From: Symbiodinium natans
Taxonomy: Eukaryota > Sar > Dinophyceae > Suessiales > Symbiodiniaceae
NCBI GenBank assembly: GCA_905221605.1
Contig: CAJNDS010002403.1
Span: 1 to 64,000 of the forward strand
Length of the DNA: 64,000 nt
Direction of reading: 5' to 3'
Shown in pieces: positions 10,810-20,895 of this stretch. The position numbers were made by a program, and so were the translations under genes. Each line of letters begins with the position of its first letter. Position 1 is the stretch's first letter. The notes beneath the pieces are model-generated. The model was not told the origin of the DNA. It made no database searches and worked only from the letters and a program-made list of their open reading frames with translations.

Positions 10810-11075
10810 CTCACGAAAACTGCCACGCCTTTCGAAACATGCGCTTGGCCAACTGTCTGGATCCCTCAGCTCCGAAACGCTCTCTAGATATAGATATAGA
10901 AAGGAACCCTAAATCCTAAACCCTAAACCCTAAACCCTAAACCCTAAACCCTAATATGAATTGCGCCAAAACCCTCAAATTCCACAGCTTCCGTCCTCTC
11001 CTCAGCCATCAGCTTCCCGAAGTGAGCCTGCGGTACAATCGTGATGTGGAGATGTGCGGGCGGGGCGGGGGGTTC
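10810..11075 (-). CDS. Candidate exons, unrecognised gene upstream of gene X
   Basis: The minus frame at 11075-10965 reads PPAPPAHLHITIVPQAHFGK and AEERTEAVEFEG. A second block at 10880-10810 can be read as SRQLAKRMFRKAWQFS followed by a stop. CCCTAAA repeat (10905-10952) separates them. Together they would form the 3' end of a gene ending about 480 bp before gene X starts. Confidence 0.4.
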
Positions 11076-11170
11076 GGGTTTAGGGTTTAGGGTTTTGGGT
11101 TTGGGGTTTAGGGTTTAGGGTTTCGGGTTTCGGGTGTAGGGTTTGGGGTTTAGGGTTGAGGGTTTAGGGT

Positions 11171-11293
11171 TTTGGGGTGCTTGGAGGTTCATGGGTAGCT
11201 ATGAGTAGGGTTTCTAAGGGCCCTAAAAAAGATTGTGACTAGATTTCTCCTGCTTATGACCCTACTTACAACTACCTATGAACCTCCAAGTGA
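11171..11293. mobile_element. Inverted-repeat element, family 1
   Basis: Left end CTTGGAGGTTCATGGGTAGC, right end CTACCTATGAACCTCCAAG. The interior also carries AGTAGGG and CCCTACTT as a second inverted pair. About 120 bp, non-coding. This is the commonest small element in the window. Confidence 0.85.
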
Positions 11294-11334
11294 CCCGCTA
11301 AAGCTATGGCCGGCTGTTGCTTAGGCCTTCCGGC

Positions 11335-11407
11335 TAACCCTAAACCCTAAACCCTAAACCCTAAACCCTAAACCCTAAACCCTAAACCCTAAACCCTAAA
11401 CCCTAAA
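11335..11407 (-). repeat. Interstitial telomeric array, ten perfect units
   Basis: Uninterrupted CCCTAAA units with no variant. Confidence 0.97.
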
Positions 11408-11502
11408 AGAGGTTGAACTTCCTCGTTCATCGCAACTCATGTCTCCAAACATTTGCGAAATTCTTCGAGCACCTGCATCCCCACGAGCGATCCCCACAAA
11501 CA

Positions 11503-11612
11503 CATGGGGGGTTTCCGAAAATAGGGGTACCTTATCGGGTCCTTCTCATAAAGGAATCCTACTATTTGGGGGTCTATGTTAGGGGTCCCTTGTTTTCGTA
11601 AGCCCCACATGG
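11503..11612. mobile_element. Inverted-repeat element, family 3
   Basis: The best copy: CATGGGGGGTTTCCGAAAA at the left matches TTTTCGTAAGCCCCACATG at the right as an imperfect inverted repeat. The core is GGGGTACCTTATCGGGTCCT, then ATAAAGGAATCCTACTATTT. About 110 bp. Confidence 0.8.
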
Positions 11613-11877
11613 TTCTAGGGGAATTGTGCAAACTCTGTTGCACGACCAGGGGCCTCGATGTCTTTGACCGGATGATTGACGGCTCAGGCGCCCTAAACCC
11701 TAAACCCTAAACTCTAAACCCCAAACCCTAAACCCTAAACCCCAAACCCTAAACCCTCAGCCCTTAAGAACACGTTCCATTCCTGACCTTTGCATGCCAG
11801 CCGAGGCTCCGAACCTCGTTAAAGTAGCAGTGCTGGCAATATTCTACTTGGAGGTTTACAGGGTTTAGGGTTTAGGG

Positions 11878-12003
11878 CTACTTGAAGGTTCATGGGTGGT
11901 GAGAAGAGGGTTCTAAGGGGGGCAAGAATAACTTATACCTGGTTATAACCTTATTCAGGGCACTTGTAACCCTACTGCTAGCTACCCACGAACCTTCAAG
12001 TAC
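11878..12003. mobile_element. Inverted-repeat element, family 1
   Basis: TACTTGAAGGTTCATGGGTG at the left and CTACCCACGAACCTTCAAGT at the right. A partial end (TACTTGGAGGTTTA) lies just before it at 11847-11860, separated by a short TTTAGGG tract. A decayed copy lies at 12595-12655. Confidence 0.8.
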
Positions 12004-12340
12004 TCGGTGCTTTTGTGTTCTTGCAGAATGCCTGCAAGCTAGGGGTGTTGGGTGTTGTTTTGGTCCTGCTCTCTCCGGGCCACACATGGACTTCACATGG
12101 AGTGCCTAAGCCCTGAACCCATAACCCATGAGGGGATCTTGTGTGACATCCTGTGTGACCTGAGCCCTGACCTCTATATCCCCTGTCGCCTCTACAGCTC
12201 GGGGCTTTGTTTTTAACAAACCTCAAAATCCTGAACGACTTTGTCCATGACGCATCCAGCTGACCTCACGAGGCATAGCACTTTGGCCAAGGAGGCCGTG
12301 AACAAGTCCTGTAGAATGAACCTTGCCGCGCATGGCAGCG

Positions 12341-14436
12341 TCAGTCCACAAACTCTAACATCCAGGCGGCATCCTTGTAGACCTTCCGAGGGGTATGGTT
12401 GAAGATCTGGGATTTGAGAGGTGTGCCGCCGCCCCCTCCAATGAGACGAAAACCCCCAAGCCCCAAGCCCTGAATGTCGGTACTTCTGTGCACCCTAAAC
12501 CCTAAACCCAATACTTAGGTTGGGTTGGGGTGTGGTGGCATGTCTTATGCAATCCTTTAGCTTATATGCGAACCCTTAACTCTGCGCCCTATTTGAAGGT
12601 TCATAGATACTCGTTACCAGAACTTACAACCCACTATGCACCCATGAATTTCTCACACGCCAAATCCTAAACCTTAAGCCCGTAACCCTAAACCCTAAAC
12701 CCCAAACCCCAAACCCTAAACCCTACACCCTGAACCCTAAACCCTAAACCCTAAACCCTAAACCCTAACGAGGGGCGCCTTGTTGGGGGGGTAGCCGGCT
12801 CCCACGCCGCCACTCCAACTCGCCTCCCCATGGCCGCCCAGCTTGGCATACAGGGCGCGGTTGCCTCAACTTGCCGGTGCTTGATTAAGATGACCCTAAA
12901 CCCTCAACCCTAAACCCCAAACCCTAAACCCTAAACCCTAAACCCTACATCCTAAACCCTAAACATCCCCCCTATATTGCCCTTTCGAAGGCTTGTAAGT
13001 AGAGAGAGCCGAAGTCCTGCCAAGAAGTAGTAAGTCAAGCTACCGGCGAGTAGTAGGAGGTGATGGGTTTATAGAGTTTAGGATAAAGGAACTGATCCCC
13101 CTGTTACTGGCTAGTAGTAGGAGGTGATGGGTTTATAGAGTTTAGGGTCAAGGAACTGATGTCCCCCTATTATCACCCTTCTAAGGCTTATATAGGGGGC
13201 CATTTGCTCCCTGCTGAGAAGTAGTACGTCTATTCTCCATCCCATATCAGGTCTAGGAGCTTGGGGCTTTCCACGTAAGCCCTAAAACCGCGGAGGAAAC
13301 CGTAAACCCCAAACCCTAAACCCTAAACCCTAAACCCTAAACCCCAAGCCCTAAGCTCGAAGGTCGGATTGCCGGAGATGTGGGGCTGAGGGTTTCATGA
13401 AGAAGAGAGATCTGATCAGACACCTAAAGCGAAGAAACTATGTGTGTGGTTCTCTAAAGTAAGGTCCCTGTTGTGGTCCTTCTTTCAGGGCTGCCGTACT
13501 ATAGGACCCCCTAGTCTAAAGAACTACCCAGACGAGCTTTATTTACGTCACAGTTCAGGTGCTCCCACAAAGTCTTCCCTCACCCCCTACCTTAACAAGG
13601 GGTTCTAGGGTTCAGGGTTTCGGGTTTGGGAACCCTGAACCCGAAACCCTGTTAACTTCAAGTAGGCTGCTTTCTACATTCACGATTCGGACGCTCCCAT
13701 CCCCGGCTGGGACAAAGGTCCAAATCCCATCTTTCCACACCTTGTTGGGTGGAGAACCAGCTCCCCAGCCCCATTCCTCGGTGTCTGGTCAAGGGTTCTA
13801 GGGGCCCTAAACCCTAAACCCTGAGACCCTCCCTAAAAGGTTCAGGGTTCCAGGGTTTCGGGTTCGAACCCGAACCCCTAGGCCCTAAAGCCAAAACTCC
13901 AAACGTTTAGCTATGGTTTGGGGTTTGGGGTTTGGGGTTTGGGGTTTGGGGTTTGGGGTTTGAGGTTGGGGTGTAGGGTTGAGAAGACGTCTCCAGCTAG
14001 GACCAAGACGCCCAGTTCGAATCCGGTGGCTTCTTCGCATAGAGAGCCCTGTTCGACAACTGGTTGACAATTCGGTACTGGTTCCTTACTTCTCCAACAA
14101 GCATGGAGTCCGCAGCATGAGCCGGTGGTCTAGGGTTTAGGGTTTAGGGATAGGGTTTAAATAGGGTTTGGGGTCTGAAGTTTTTGTAATCCTACCGGTA
14201 GTATCCAAAAACTCGGGTTCACTTGCCGTACTCCCAAACAGGAAGAATCCCCGCTAAAGGCGGCAAAAAAGGACCGCTACTTTCCGACCTGTTGGCTAAG
14301 CAAGGTTCTCTCCTTGTGGCACCAATGTCCAGTAGCCATCCTCTCCAACTTTGTTCTTGGGCGTGCCAGCCCCGCAGCCCATCTCCCAATTATCGCCCTT
14401 CTTCGCGAAGAGTGCCCGATCGGAGTACTTGTTGAC
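12341..14436 (-). CDS. Gene R: repeat protein with GAGxPxNK/WTxVP/RIVN units
   Basis: Five exons rebuilt: 14436-14302 (45 codons), 14077-14012, 13776-13671, 12864-12779 and 12382-12341, ending in TGA. All four introns are GC-AG. Joined, the exons keep one frame and give repeats of about 38 residues: S(D/N)RAL(F/Y)AKK, then NWEMGCGAGTPKNK, DGYWTLVPQGENL and YRIVNQLSNRALYAKK; then NWEWGWGAGSPPNKVWKDG, TFVPAGDGSVRIVN, NRALYAKLGG, GAGYPPNK and VYKDAAWMLEFVD-stop. The joins fall at different places within the repeat, yet each restores its spacing exactly, which is strong support. Further repeats may lie upstream of 14436 (acceptor CTAG|GTC there). The motif order suggests a beta-strand repeat module; no family or function is named. 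Telomeric arrays, including a TTTGGGG array at 13916-13965, fill the introns. Confidence 0.8.
13450..13532. mobile_element. Inverted-repeat element, family 6
   Basis: TGGTTCTCTAAAGTAAGGTC at the left and TAGTCTAAAGAACTACCC at the right, with an inner GCTGCCGTACTATAGGACC. A fuller copy is at 20078-20173. It lies in an intron of gene R. Confidence 0.65.
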
Positions 14437-14567
14437 CTAGGGTTTCGGGTTTAGAGTTAATCAGGCTCTCACGTATCTACAAGAACAAGCAGTGCGCAGG
14501 GATGCGGATTTTTGGTTTATTGGGTTACCTTGGAGGAACCGTGCCGGCAAAAAAAGGAAAAGAACAC

Positions 14568-14836
14568 CTAAACCCTAAACCCTAAACCCTAAACCCTAAA
14601 CCCTAAACCCTAAACCCTAAACCCTAAACCCTAAACCCTAAACCCTAAACCCTAAACCCTAAACCCTAAACCCTAAACCCTAAACCCTAAACCCTAAACC
14701 CTAAACCCTAAACCCTAAACCCTAAACCCTAAACCCTAAACCCTAAACCCTAAACCCTAAACCCTAAACCCTAACCCTAAACCCTAAACCCTAAACCCTA
14801 AACCCTAAACCCTAAACCCTAAACCCTAAACCCTAC
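14568..14836 (-). repeat. Longest interstitial telomeric array
   Basis: About 38 CCCTAAA units over 269 bp with one 6-mer slip (CCCTAA at about 14769). Its purity suggests it is the youngest array here or is kept homogeneous. Confidence 0.97.
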
Positions 14837-14844
14837 AAGTCCCT

Positions 14845-15613
14845 GTCACAATTCTCAGCCGCACCCCGGCCGGCAGAGCCAAACGTGTGGACTTCCACCA
14901 GCCCAGCTCGCCTCGGCTGCTGGCTGCTGGAGGCAATATAGGGGCCTTAACCCTAAACCCTAAACCCTAACCTAGGATGGCCCTTCAAACCCTCTGAAAA
15001 ATATTCCTAAATATGGTCCTGTTAAACCCAATAAGGGAAAATATGAAATATCCCAAGGGCCTACCTAGGAACAGGGTCTTTGGGGTTATAATAATATACT
15101 CATACAGGGCCACAAGGGAATAAACCATTCGGATTTACTCCGACTCCCATAGTACTTCCGTAGCAGGGTAGAAGGTTTACCCTAAACCCTAAACCCTAAA
15201 CCCTAAGGGCAGGCAAGAAACGAAAGCCGTGGTGTGCTCCAAGAAAAGGAGAAGCCACGAAACCCTAGCCTAGCCTCCTCCCCCCTCAGCCCCCCACACA
15301 AAAAATGCAGCAAAACAACAGAATAACAGAATTCACAAACCCTAAACCTTCGGATGTTCCCCCCCTCCCTATTTGGGACTGTTATTTTTAAGGGGGAACA
15401 TCCCAACCCCAAACCCTAAACCCTACATCCCAAATGCCCGGAATACAAAATAAGTTGCAGCAACACTTGTAGCCTTCCTTGCCATCATCGCCTCAGGGGC
15501 TTCTTTTTCGGGTCGAGGGCTTAGGGGGTTTAGGGTTTCGGTTTTAGGGTATAGGGTCTTCGCCCCTGCCAATTTCCAAAACAAAGGTGCGCACCCCACG
15601 CACGTCCACTAAT
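14845..15613 (-). CDS. Short minus-strand exons, unrecognised
   Basis: Three protein-like blocks between telomeric tracts: 15613-15553 (LVDVRGVRTFVLEIGRGED), 15508-15420 (EAPEAMMARKATSVAATYF, ending FRAFGM before TAG) and 14940-14845 (QPRRAGLVEVHTFGSAGRGA). A family-4 element lies at 15345-15405 and a family-2-like element at about 14970-15110. They may be 5' exons of gene R or of a separate gene. Confidence 0.4.
15345..15405. mobile_element. Inverted-repeat element, family 4 (short copy)
   Basis: GGATGTTCCCCCCCTCCCTA at the left pairs with AAGGGGGAACATCCC at the right around GGGACTGTTA. Longer copies are at 47372 and 48739. Confidence 0.65.
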
Positions 15614-15639
15614 CTAAGCCCTAAACCCTAAACCATAAA

Positions 15640-16330
15640 CCCTAAACCGTAAACCAGAAACCCTAAACCCTAAGCCCTAAGGCGCCTAAGCCTTTAAGCC
15701 CTAAACCCTAAACCCTATCGCTTCCCAAGCCCAAGAGTAACCCAACAATTGGAAGGGGTGCCTTGTTTGGCTTAAAGGGGCTTCTAAAGGGAACATGAAC
15801 CCCTAAAAAAAAGGGAATAAGGCCCTACTCTGGGTCCTAGTTACCCTAAACCCTCAACCCTCAACCCTAAACCTCAGGAAATGAAATCTTTTAGGGAACC
15901 GGACCTTGCAAAACCCCCGAGCCTGTTCCAAAAATAGCTCTCACGGCCCTCGAAGCCTACAATCGCCTCAACCCGACGAAGCCCACAAAAGCTCAGGTCC
16001 TCGGGCCTTTCCAAATCTTAAGACTTCCTGCGCGCTCGCACCCGAAACCCTAAACCCTCAACCCCCCTAGACCAAACCCTAAACGCTGAACCCTAAACCA
16101 CCCGAAACCCCTCGACCCTCAACCCTAACCTCCCTCTTGGAGGTTCATGGGTAGTCATAAGTAAGGTTCTAACCGTATTTAGGGCGCTTATAACCCTACT
16201 TATGACTACCCGTGAACCTGCAAGTACCCCTGCGAGTGACCAAAAACCCTAAACCCTAAACCCTAAACCTTACACCCTAAACCCTAAACCCTAAACCCTA
16301 AACCCTAAACCCTAAACCCTAAACCATCTC
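15640..16330. repeat. Mixed telomeric tracts with one possible plus exon
   Basis: CCCTAAA-type tracts at 15615-15720, 16045-16130 and 16240-16325, plus a family-2-like element at 15758-15842. The unique block 15940-16045 has a plus frame LEAYNRLNPTKPTKAQVLGP that reads like protein, against the prevailing strand; confidence in it as an exon is low. Confidence 0.6.
16135..16217. mobile_element. Inverted-repeat element, family 1 (short)
   Basis: CTTGGAGGTTCATGGGTAGT at the left, ACTACCCGTGAACCTGCAAG at the right, about 83 bp, with AGTAAGG and CCCTACTT inside. Confidence 0.85.
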
Positions 16331-16349
16331 CAGAACCTGCAAGTAGACC

Positions 16350-17213
16350 CTACACACCCCAGAGCCGCGCCTGCGGTCCCTTTCGCGCCGCCGACTTGAT
16401 CAGGGCAGCTGTAGTCAGCGGTCCACCTGAGGGGGTGTAAGGTTTAGGGTTTAGGGTAGGGTTTAGGGTTTAGGGCCGAAGTCTGGGCCCTTCATTTGGG
16501 TCCCTTGTTCTATAACCCTTGTATACACTACATATGACAAGGGCCCCCCATACTTCGGATCCTTAGAAACAAGGGTAAGGCACCGCACTAAGGGCCCTTG
16601 GTTCCGACCAGAGTGGTTAGAGTTTAGGGTTTGGGGTCCTTACGATAAGGGGATCCTACTATTTGGGGCTCTATATGGGGGTTTATGATATTCGGGGTAC
16701 CTTACCGGGGTCCTTTTTATACGGGAATCCTACTTGGGGGTCTATTTTTGGGGTCCCCTCTTTTCGTAGACTCCCCACTTGCAGCCGACATCCGCCATGT
16801 ACTTGGAACACGTCGGGGGCTTCGGGCCCTCCGTCCTGACCTTTGGGGAGGGTTTAGGGTTTATGTTTATAGGGTTTAGCTGAAGCCTAAACCCTAAACC
16901 CTAAACTGGTTTCGGGTTTCGTGCGCCATGACTGAGAACCCAGAAAGCTGGTACAAAAAGCTTCGCGCTTCTTTGGTAGAGGGGCGGATCAGAGAGAGAT
17001 CCGGACCCTGGCAAAGAAAGAATACTTGGAGGTTCATGGGTAGCTACAAGTAGGGTTATAAGTACAGTTACCTCACAACCCCACTTATAGCTGACAGTAA
17101 ACCTCCAAGTAAGGGTTCGACTGCAATCCCAGTCACGTAAGTGGAGAACTTGCCAGGGCTGACGCCGCAGGCTGGAATGTTGATGCCGGCAAGCAAGGTG
17201 CACGAATTCCTGG
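16350..17213 (-). CDS. Four short minus-strand exons, unrecognised
   Basis: Blocks in transcription order: 17213-17110 (TLLAGINIPACGVSPGKFST, then YVTGIAVEPLL), 17020-16925 (LIRPSTKEARSFLYQLSGF), 16850-16782 (VRTEGPKPPTCSKYMADVGC) and 16430-16350 (WTADYSCPDQVGGAKG ending in TAG). The first two are separated by a family-1 element (17024-17104), so that element makes up most of the intron. Cysteines and small residues suggest an extracellular protein, but no domain is identified. Confidence 0.4.
16478..16613. mobile_element. Inverted-repeat element, family 5
   Basis: CCGAAGTCTGGGCCCTTCAT near the left pairs with CCCCCCATACTTCGGATCC in the middle; the right side runs ACAAGGGTAAGG to GGGCCCTTGGTTCC. 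Related copies are at 20805 and 61748. Confidence 0.75.
16635..16785. mobile_element. Inverted-repeat element, family 3 (tandem or nested copy)
   Basis: Two overlapping pieces of the family: GGATCCTACTATTTGGGG at 16650-16667 and a longer piece from TATTCGGGGTACCTTACCGG to TTTTCGTAGACTCCCCACTT. It ends at the edge of the candidate exon 16850-16782. Confidence 0.7.
17024..17104. mobile_element. Family-1 element acting as an intron body
   Basis: TACTTGGAGGTTCATGGGTA to TAAACCTCCAAGTA, about 80 bp. Protein-like minus-strand blocks begin within 10-20 bp on either side. Confidence 0.8.
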
Positions 17214-17255
17214 GATGGCCCCTAGGGTTTAGGGTTTAGGGCTTAGGGTTTGAGA

Positions 17256-17400
17256 TCCCCGAAGATGATCCTCTTAAACCCAATAAGGGAAAATACAAAA
17301 TGCCCCCAGGGCCGATTCCCAGGTAGCCCAGTAACCATATTACAATAAGGGCACCCTTTTTGGGTTGCTTATTCTATAAGGGAACCTTGGACCAAAAGAA
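17256..17400. mobile_element. Inverted-repeat element pieces, family 2
   Basis: AGGTAGCCCAGTAACCATAT, then AATAAGGGCACCCTTTTTGG and TATAAGGGAACCTTGGACC. It is preceded by AACCCAATAAGGGAAAATAC, also found at about 15030. The right end is lost. Confidence 0.65.
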
Positions 17401-17432
17401 GAGAAAAGGAGGAAGCCCGAAACCCTAAACCC

Positions 17433-17545
17433 TAAACCCTGTAACCCTATAACCCTATAACCCAAAAAACCCTATAACCAAGAAACCCTATAACCCTGTA
17501 ACCCTGTAACCCTATAACCCTAAACCCGATAATTCACCCCAAACC
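17433..17545 (-). repeat. 8-mer variant array CCCTATAA/CCCTGTAA
   Basis: About ten units of an 8-base telomere-like variant not used elsewhere in the window; nearby units return to CCCTAAA. Confidence 0.85.
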
Positions 17546-17689
17546 CTACAACCCTATAACCCGAAGCACCCGAAACCCTCAACCCTCAACCCTAAACCAG
17601 CCTATAACCCCAAGCTCTAAGCCCCAAGCCTATGCCCTAAGCCCTAAGCCCTAAGCCCTAAACCCTAAACCCTAAACCGAGATTCTGGG

Positions 17690-18950
17690 CGGAGATCGTG
17701 AAGCCCTGGCACTCGGCGTTGCCCTCGCACCGCTTCGCGCAGCCAGCGGGTGAGGCGCGGGAGCTGGAGAGCTCCAGAGCTCCTCTCTTGGCTTAGGGTT
17801 TAGGGTTTAGGGCTTAGGGCTTAGGGCTTAGGGTTTAGGGTTTAGGGTTTGGGGTTTGGGGTTTGGGGTTTGGGGTTTGGGGTTTGGGGTTTAGCTCCAG
17901 CGCTCCTCTCTTGGTAGCCCAGCAAGCATCTTTTTAATAAGGGTGCCACTTCTTTTTGGTACTAGGGAACCATGCAGTAAAGGTTTAGGGTGTAGGGTTT
18001 AGGGTTTAGAGTTTAGGGTTGGAACCATCTTGCAGGGCACCTTTTTTTGGGGTTGGCTACTTTATAAGGGAACCTTGAACCCAAAAAAAAACGGGTACTG
18101 TAGGGGCCTTAATCATTAGAACAGCGTTTTTCGGGGGTTGTTATAGCATAAATATATAGGGGCCATAAGGGAATACTATTGGTAATTCTTCCGACCCCCC
18201 ATATCAAAGGATACCACTGGGGTACCAAGGCTCCTTGAGAGTTCTCGCAGTGGGCGTTCGCGTACGTCGTGAAGCCGGAGATTGTCAGCGCGGGCGCGGT
18301 GGCCTGAGATTCTTGCGCCTCTCCCGCCTCGCACTGGCTCTTGTAATCCTTACTTCGCCCATCGCCAGGGAATGAACAACAAAGGTTATTAAACCCTAAA
18401 CCCTAACCCCTAAACTTTAAAACTCAGGAAGCCCATAGAAGCTTGAAGTTCAACTTCTCGCTAAGTGGGGGTTTCTGAAATTCGCGGTACCTTCTTGGGG
18501 TTCTTACTGCTAAGGCATGGCGACGATTTGGGGTCTACATTCGAGGTCCCTTACTTTCGTAAGCCCCAGGTAAGCGTCAGGACAGCAGGTGTTGCCCAGG
18601 AAGGTCTTGTCACATCCAGGAAAGCACTGGCACTCATTCATCAGCGTCATGAAGTCAAAACTCTTGGTGCAGCCAAAAGACCGGCAGTTGCCTTTCGGGG
18701 AAGTTAGGGGGGCAGCTTTTGGGGGGGGGGGGGGGGGGGGCAGTTTTCGGGGTTTATAAGGCTTTGTAGGGGTATCTAAGGGTCTATACGGGTTTTATCA
18801 GGGGTTTAGTAACCCTAAACCCTAAACCCTAAACCCTAAACCTTAAACCTCCGACTTGCCTGGCTTCTTGTCGAAGGCCCCGTCCTCCTGGAGCTTGTGG
18901 AGCTTGTCGAGCGTCTTCTCGTCGAAGCAGAAGTTCCTGCACCGAAGTTG
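17690..18950 (-). CDS. Cys-rich exons of a probable extracellular protein
   Basis: Minus-strand blocks in transcription order: 18945-18845 (CRNFCFDEKTLDKLHKLQED), 18710-18567 (CRSFGCTKSFDFMTLMNECQ, then CFPGCDKTFLGNTCCPDAY), 18350-18230 (DYKSQCEAGEAQES to ISGFTTYANAHCENS) and 17790-17690 (GCAKRCEGNAECQGFTISAQ). The last block resembles a PAN/Apple-type CxxCxxxxxCxGF pattern. Exons are separated by telomeric tracts, a family-3 element (18461-18567, abutting the 18.6-kb exon) and family-2 pieces. They could be 3' exons of the secreted gene starting at 19603; that link is inference. Confidence 0.5.
17800..17895 (+). repeat. TTTAGGG to TTTGGGG array
   Basis: TTTAGGG and CTTAGGG units switch to a clean run of about seven TTTGGGG units at 17846-17893. 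Confidence 0.9.
17930..18245. mobile_element. Family-2 related elements with a telomeric tract between
   Basis: A partial copy at 17915-17975 (AGCCCAGCAAGCATC and so on) and another at 18025-18235 containing GGCACCTTTTTTTGGGGTTG and TATAAGGGAACCTTGAACCC, separated by TTTAGGG units at 17983-18018. Confidence 0.55.
18461..18567. mobile_element. Inverted-repeat element, family 3
   Basis: GTGGGGGTTTCTGAAATTCG at the left, TTACTTTCGTAAGCCCCA at the right. The right end abuts the Cys-rich exon at 18567-18710. Confidence 0.75.
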
Positions 18951-18972
18951 GGGGGGGGGGGGGGGGGGGGGG
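18719..18972 (+). repeat. Poly-G runs flanking a Cys-rich exon
   Basis: G runs at about 18720-18740 and 18949-18972 lie on either side of the coding block 18845-18945. On the transcribed minus strand they are C runs inside introns. Confidence 0.9.
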
Positions 18973-19168
18973 TTAGGGTTCAGGGTTTAGGGCTTAGGGC
19001 TTAGGGTTTAGGGTTTAGGGTTTAGGGTGGGGTACAAATTGTTAAAAAATGGCCATTCTTTGTTCCTTTGTTGGGTTTTAAGTAGTCATAAACATGTAAG
19101 ACGATTGTCAGTAAAAATGATCCTTTGGTTCCTTGTTGGCTTTAAGTAGTCATGAAAATGTAAGATTT

Positions 19169-19603
19169 TCAACAACGACCCAGGTTCCAGTTGAGGTTGA
19201 AGGTGAGGTCATCGCCGGCGGGCTTCTCTTGATCCGTCTTTCCGGTGCAGCCGAAGTTCCAGTTGTAGTTGAACTTGGGAGCTTCCGAAGCATCCTCCGT
19301 CAGGTTCTGCCCCTCCCTCATGTCCTTAGTCGCTGAGTTCATAAGCCCCAAAAAAGTGTACACTGTCAGTTCTGCAGGGGAGTAAAGAATAAAGAATATC
19401 CCCAAAAAGTGTAAAGTGTACCCACTCAGCAGCTAAGGGTCGCCGGCATGGATCGTCCGGCTCTCCCCCCGCAGCTGCCGCAGGGAGAGGTCGCAGGCAT
19501 CCGAAGCACAGGCATCGTCCAGGGCAAGGGCGCCAGTAGCCTCAAGCTCCTCTGCCAAAGTCTGATATGGCAGGGCCAGCGCTGCCAAAGCAAGCCGAAG
19601 CAT
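19169..19603 (-). CDS. Secreted protein, first exons
   Basis: The start at 19603 gives MLRLALAALALPYQTLA, a signal peptide, then EELEATGALALDDACASDAC and DLSLRQLRG. The Cys-x-x-x-Cys segment followed by LRQLRG is a style I associate with secreted proteins of Symbiodiniaceae (recalled, not searched). The next block, 19372-19169, reads ATKDMREGQNLTEDASEAPK and NYNWNFGCTGKTDQEKPAGD. An alternative start at 19666 in the same frame would bury the signal peptide, so 19603 is preferred. Function unknown; probably exported or cell-surface. Confidence 0.6.
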
Positions 19604-19934
19604 GTCGAAAGAAGAAACGCTGTTGACCGTAAAGAGTACAGCTTGAGCATGGCCGCGCCCATGCAACCCGGAAATCCTGTGAGCCCCTCCCCAGCAAAAC
19701 CCTGCTATCCTCAGATCTCAGCTTCCAGCTCCAAACAGCTTCTCTAGCAAACCGTCCGTTTAGGATTGCGTTTAGGGTTTGTGGTTTAGGCTTTTGGGTT
19801 TAAGGTTTAGGGTTTAGGGTTCAGGGTTTACGGGGCTAATGGGGGTATAGGATACCTGACACAGAAAAACCTCCTATTCTGGAACCCCTGGCACCTCGTT
19901 CCACACATTCGACAGTTCGGGGAGACCCCGACCT

Positions 19935-20025
19935 GCTGAGGACGCTTAGGGTTTAGGGTTTAGGGTTTAGGGTTTAGGGTTTAGGGTTTAGGGTTTAGGC
20001 TTTAGGGTTTAGTGTTTAGGGTATT
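19935..20025 (+). repeat. Interstitial telomeric array, TTTAGGG
   Basis: About twelve units, the last few degenerate. Confidence 0.95.
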
Positions 20026-20077
20026 GATTTGTCACAGTCACGGCCCGTTTTGGGGCACCACCAAACCTCACAAATAT

Positions 20078-20272
20078 GGGTAGTTCTCTAAACTAGGATC
20101 CTTTCTTGGGTCCTGATTTTCAGAGTGCTGTACCATACAGGACAGGGACCCTAATTTAGAGAACTACCTGAAGGTTCAGAGGTAGTTATAAGTAGGGCTG
20201 GTTATACCAAGCTGTAACAAAAGCTACCCTGCTCATAACCCTACTCAGAACTACCCACGATCTTCAAGCAGC
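20078..20272. mobile_element. Family-6 element followed by a family-1 element
   Basis: 20078-20173: GTAGTTCTCTAAACTAGGAT to CCTAATTTAGAGAACTACCT, about 95 bp. Family 1 begins within its end (CTGAAGGTTCAGAGGTAGTT) and finishes ACTACCCACGATCTTCAAG at about 20268. The two ends overlap, suggesting one inserted next to or into the other. Confidence 0.75.
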
Positions 20273-20299
20273 CCTAAGCCCTAAGCCCTAGGCCCTAAA

Positions 20300-20640
20300 C
20301 CCAAGTACCCATATACCAGCCCGTGCTGTGGTGTTTACGGTTCAGGGAAAGACATAATTGGAAGCCCTTTTAGACTTCGTAAGTAGGGCTAGTAAGGTGG
20401 GTTCTAGGGGATACTAAGTAAACTCAGTAAGTCAAGAGCTTCTAAGTAAGCCCTAACCCCTAAAGGTTTTCAAGGTGCGGCTCACACGTCTGTCTGAAGT
20501 TGAATAAAAAGGGGATAAGGGCCTGCTCTCCTCTGAACCTGAAGTTGAACTGCTGGGACATCGCATGCTCTTGACGGAGATGGAAGTGGCGGATTCGTTG
20601 GATGGAAAAGTTTAAATTTAGGAGCTTAGGATGCAACCTC
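20300..20640. other. Unique stretch without a supported gene
   Basis: Only scattered CCCTAA-like words and several repeats of GTAAGTAGGG/AGTAAG. No frame stands out. Confidence 0.4.
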
Positions 20641-20804
20641 CACCCTAAACCACTGACATGGGCCCAAGTGGAATCCCCAAACCCTAAACCCTAAGCCCTG
20701 AGCCCTAAACCCCAAACCCAAGTGGAACGCCTTGCCAGGGCGCCCGAAGACTGCATGTGGGTCGAGTCCGGCAACTGCCCCCCTGAACCCTAAATCTAAG
20801 GTTG

Positions 20805-20895
20805 GCACTGGTCCCTTACCCTTGTTTAGAGGGATCCGAAGTATGGGCCCTAATTAGATCTGGTGTTTATAAGAGTTATAGAACAAAGGACACCC
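20805..20895. mobile_element. Inverted-repeat element, family 5 (partial)
   Basis: Reverse orientation to the copy at 16478: GGTCCCTTACCCTTGTTTAG, then GGGATCCGAAGTATGGGCCC, then TTATAGAACAAAGGACACC. Confidence 0.7.

Noticed and set aside
13885-14070. CAGTTCGAATCCGGTGG at 14012-14028 resembles a tRNA T-loop
   Set aside because: No acceptor stem, D-loop or anticodon arm around it; it lies at an exon of gene R (Asp-Ser-Asn-Trp), which explains it.
14568-14836. The longest CCCTAAA array as a true chromosome end
   Set aside because: Both flanks carry unique sequence and exons; it is internal.
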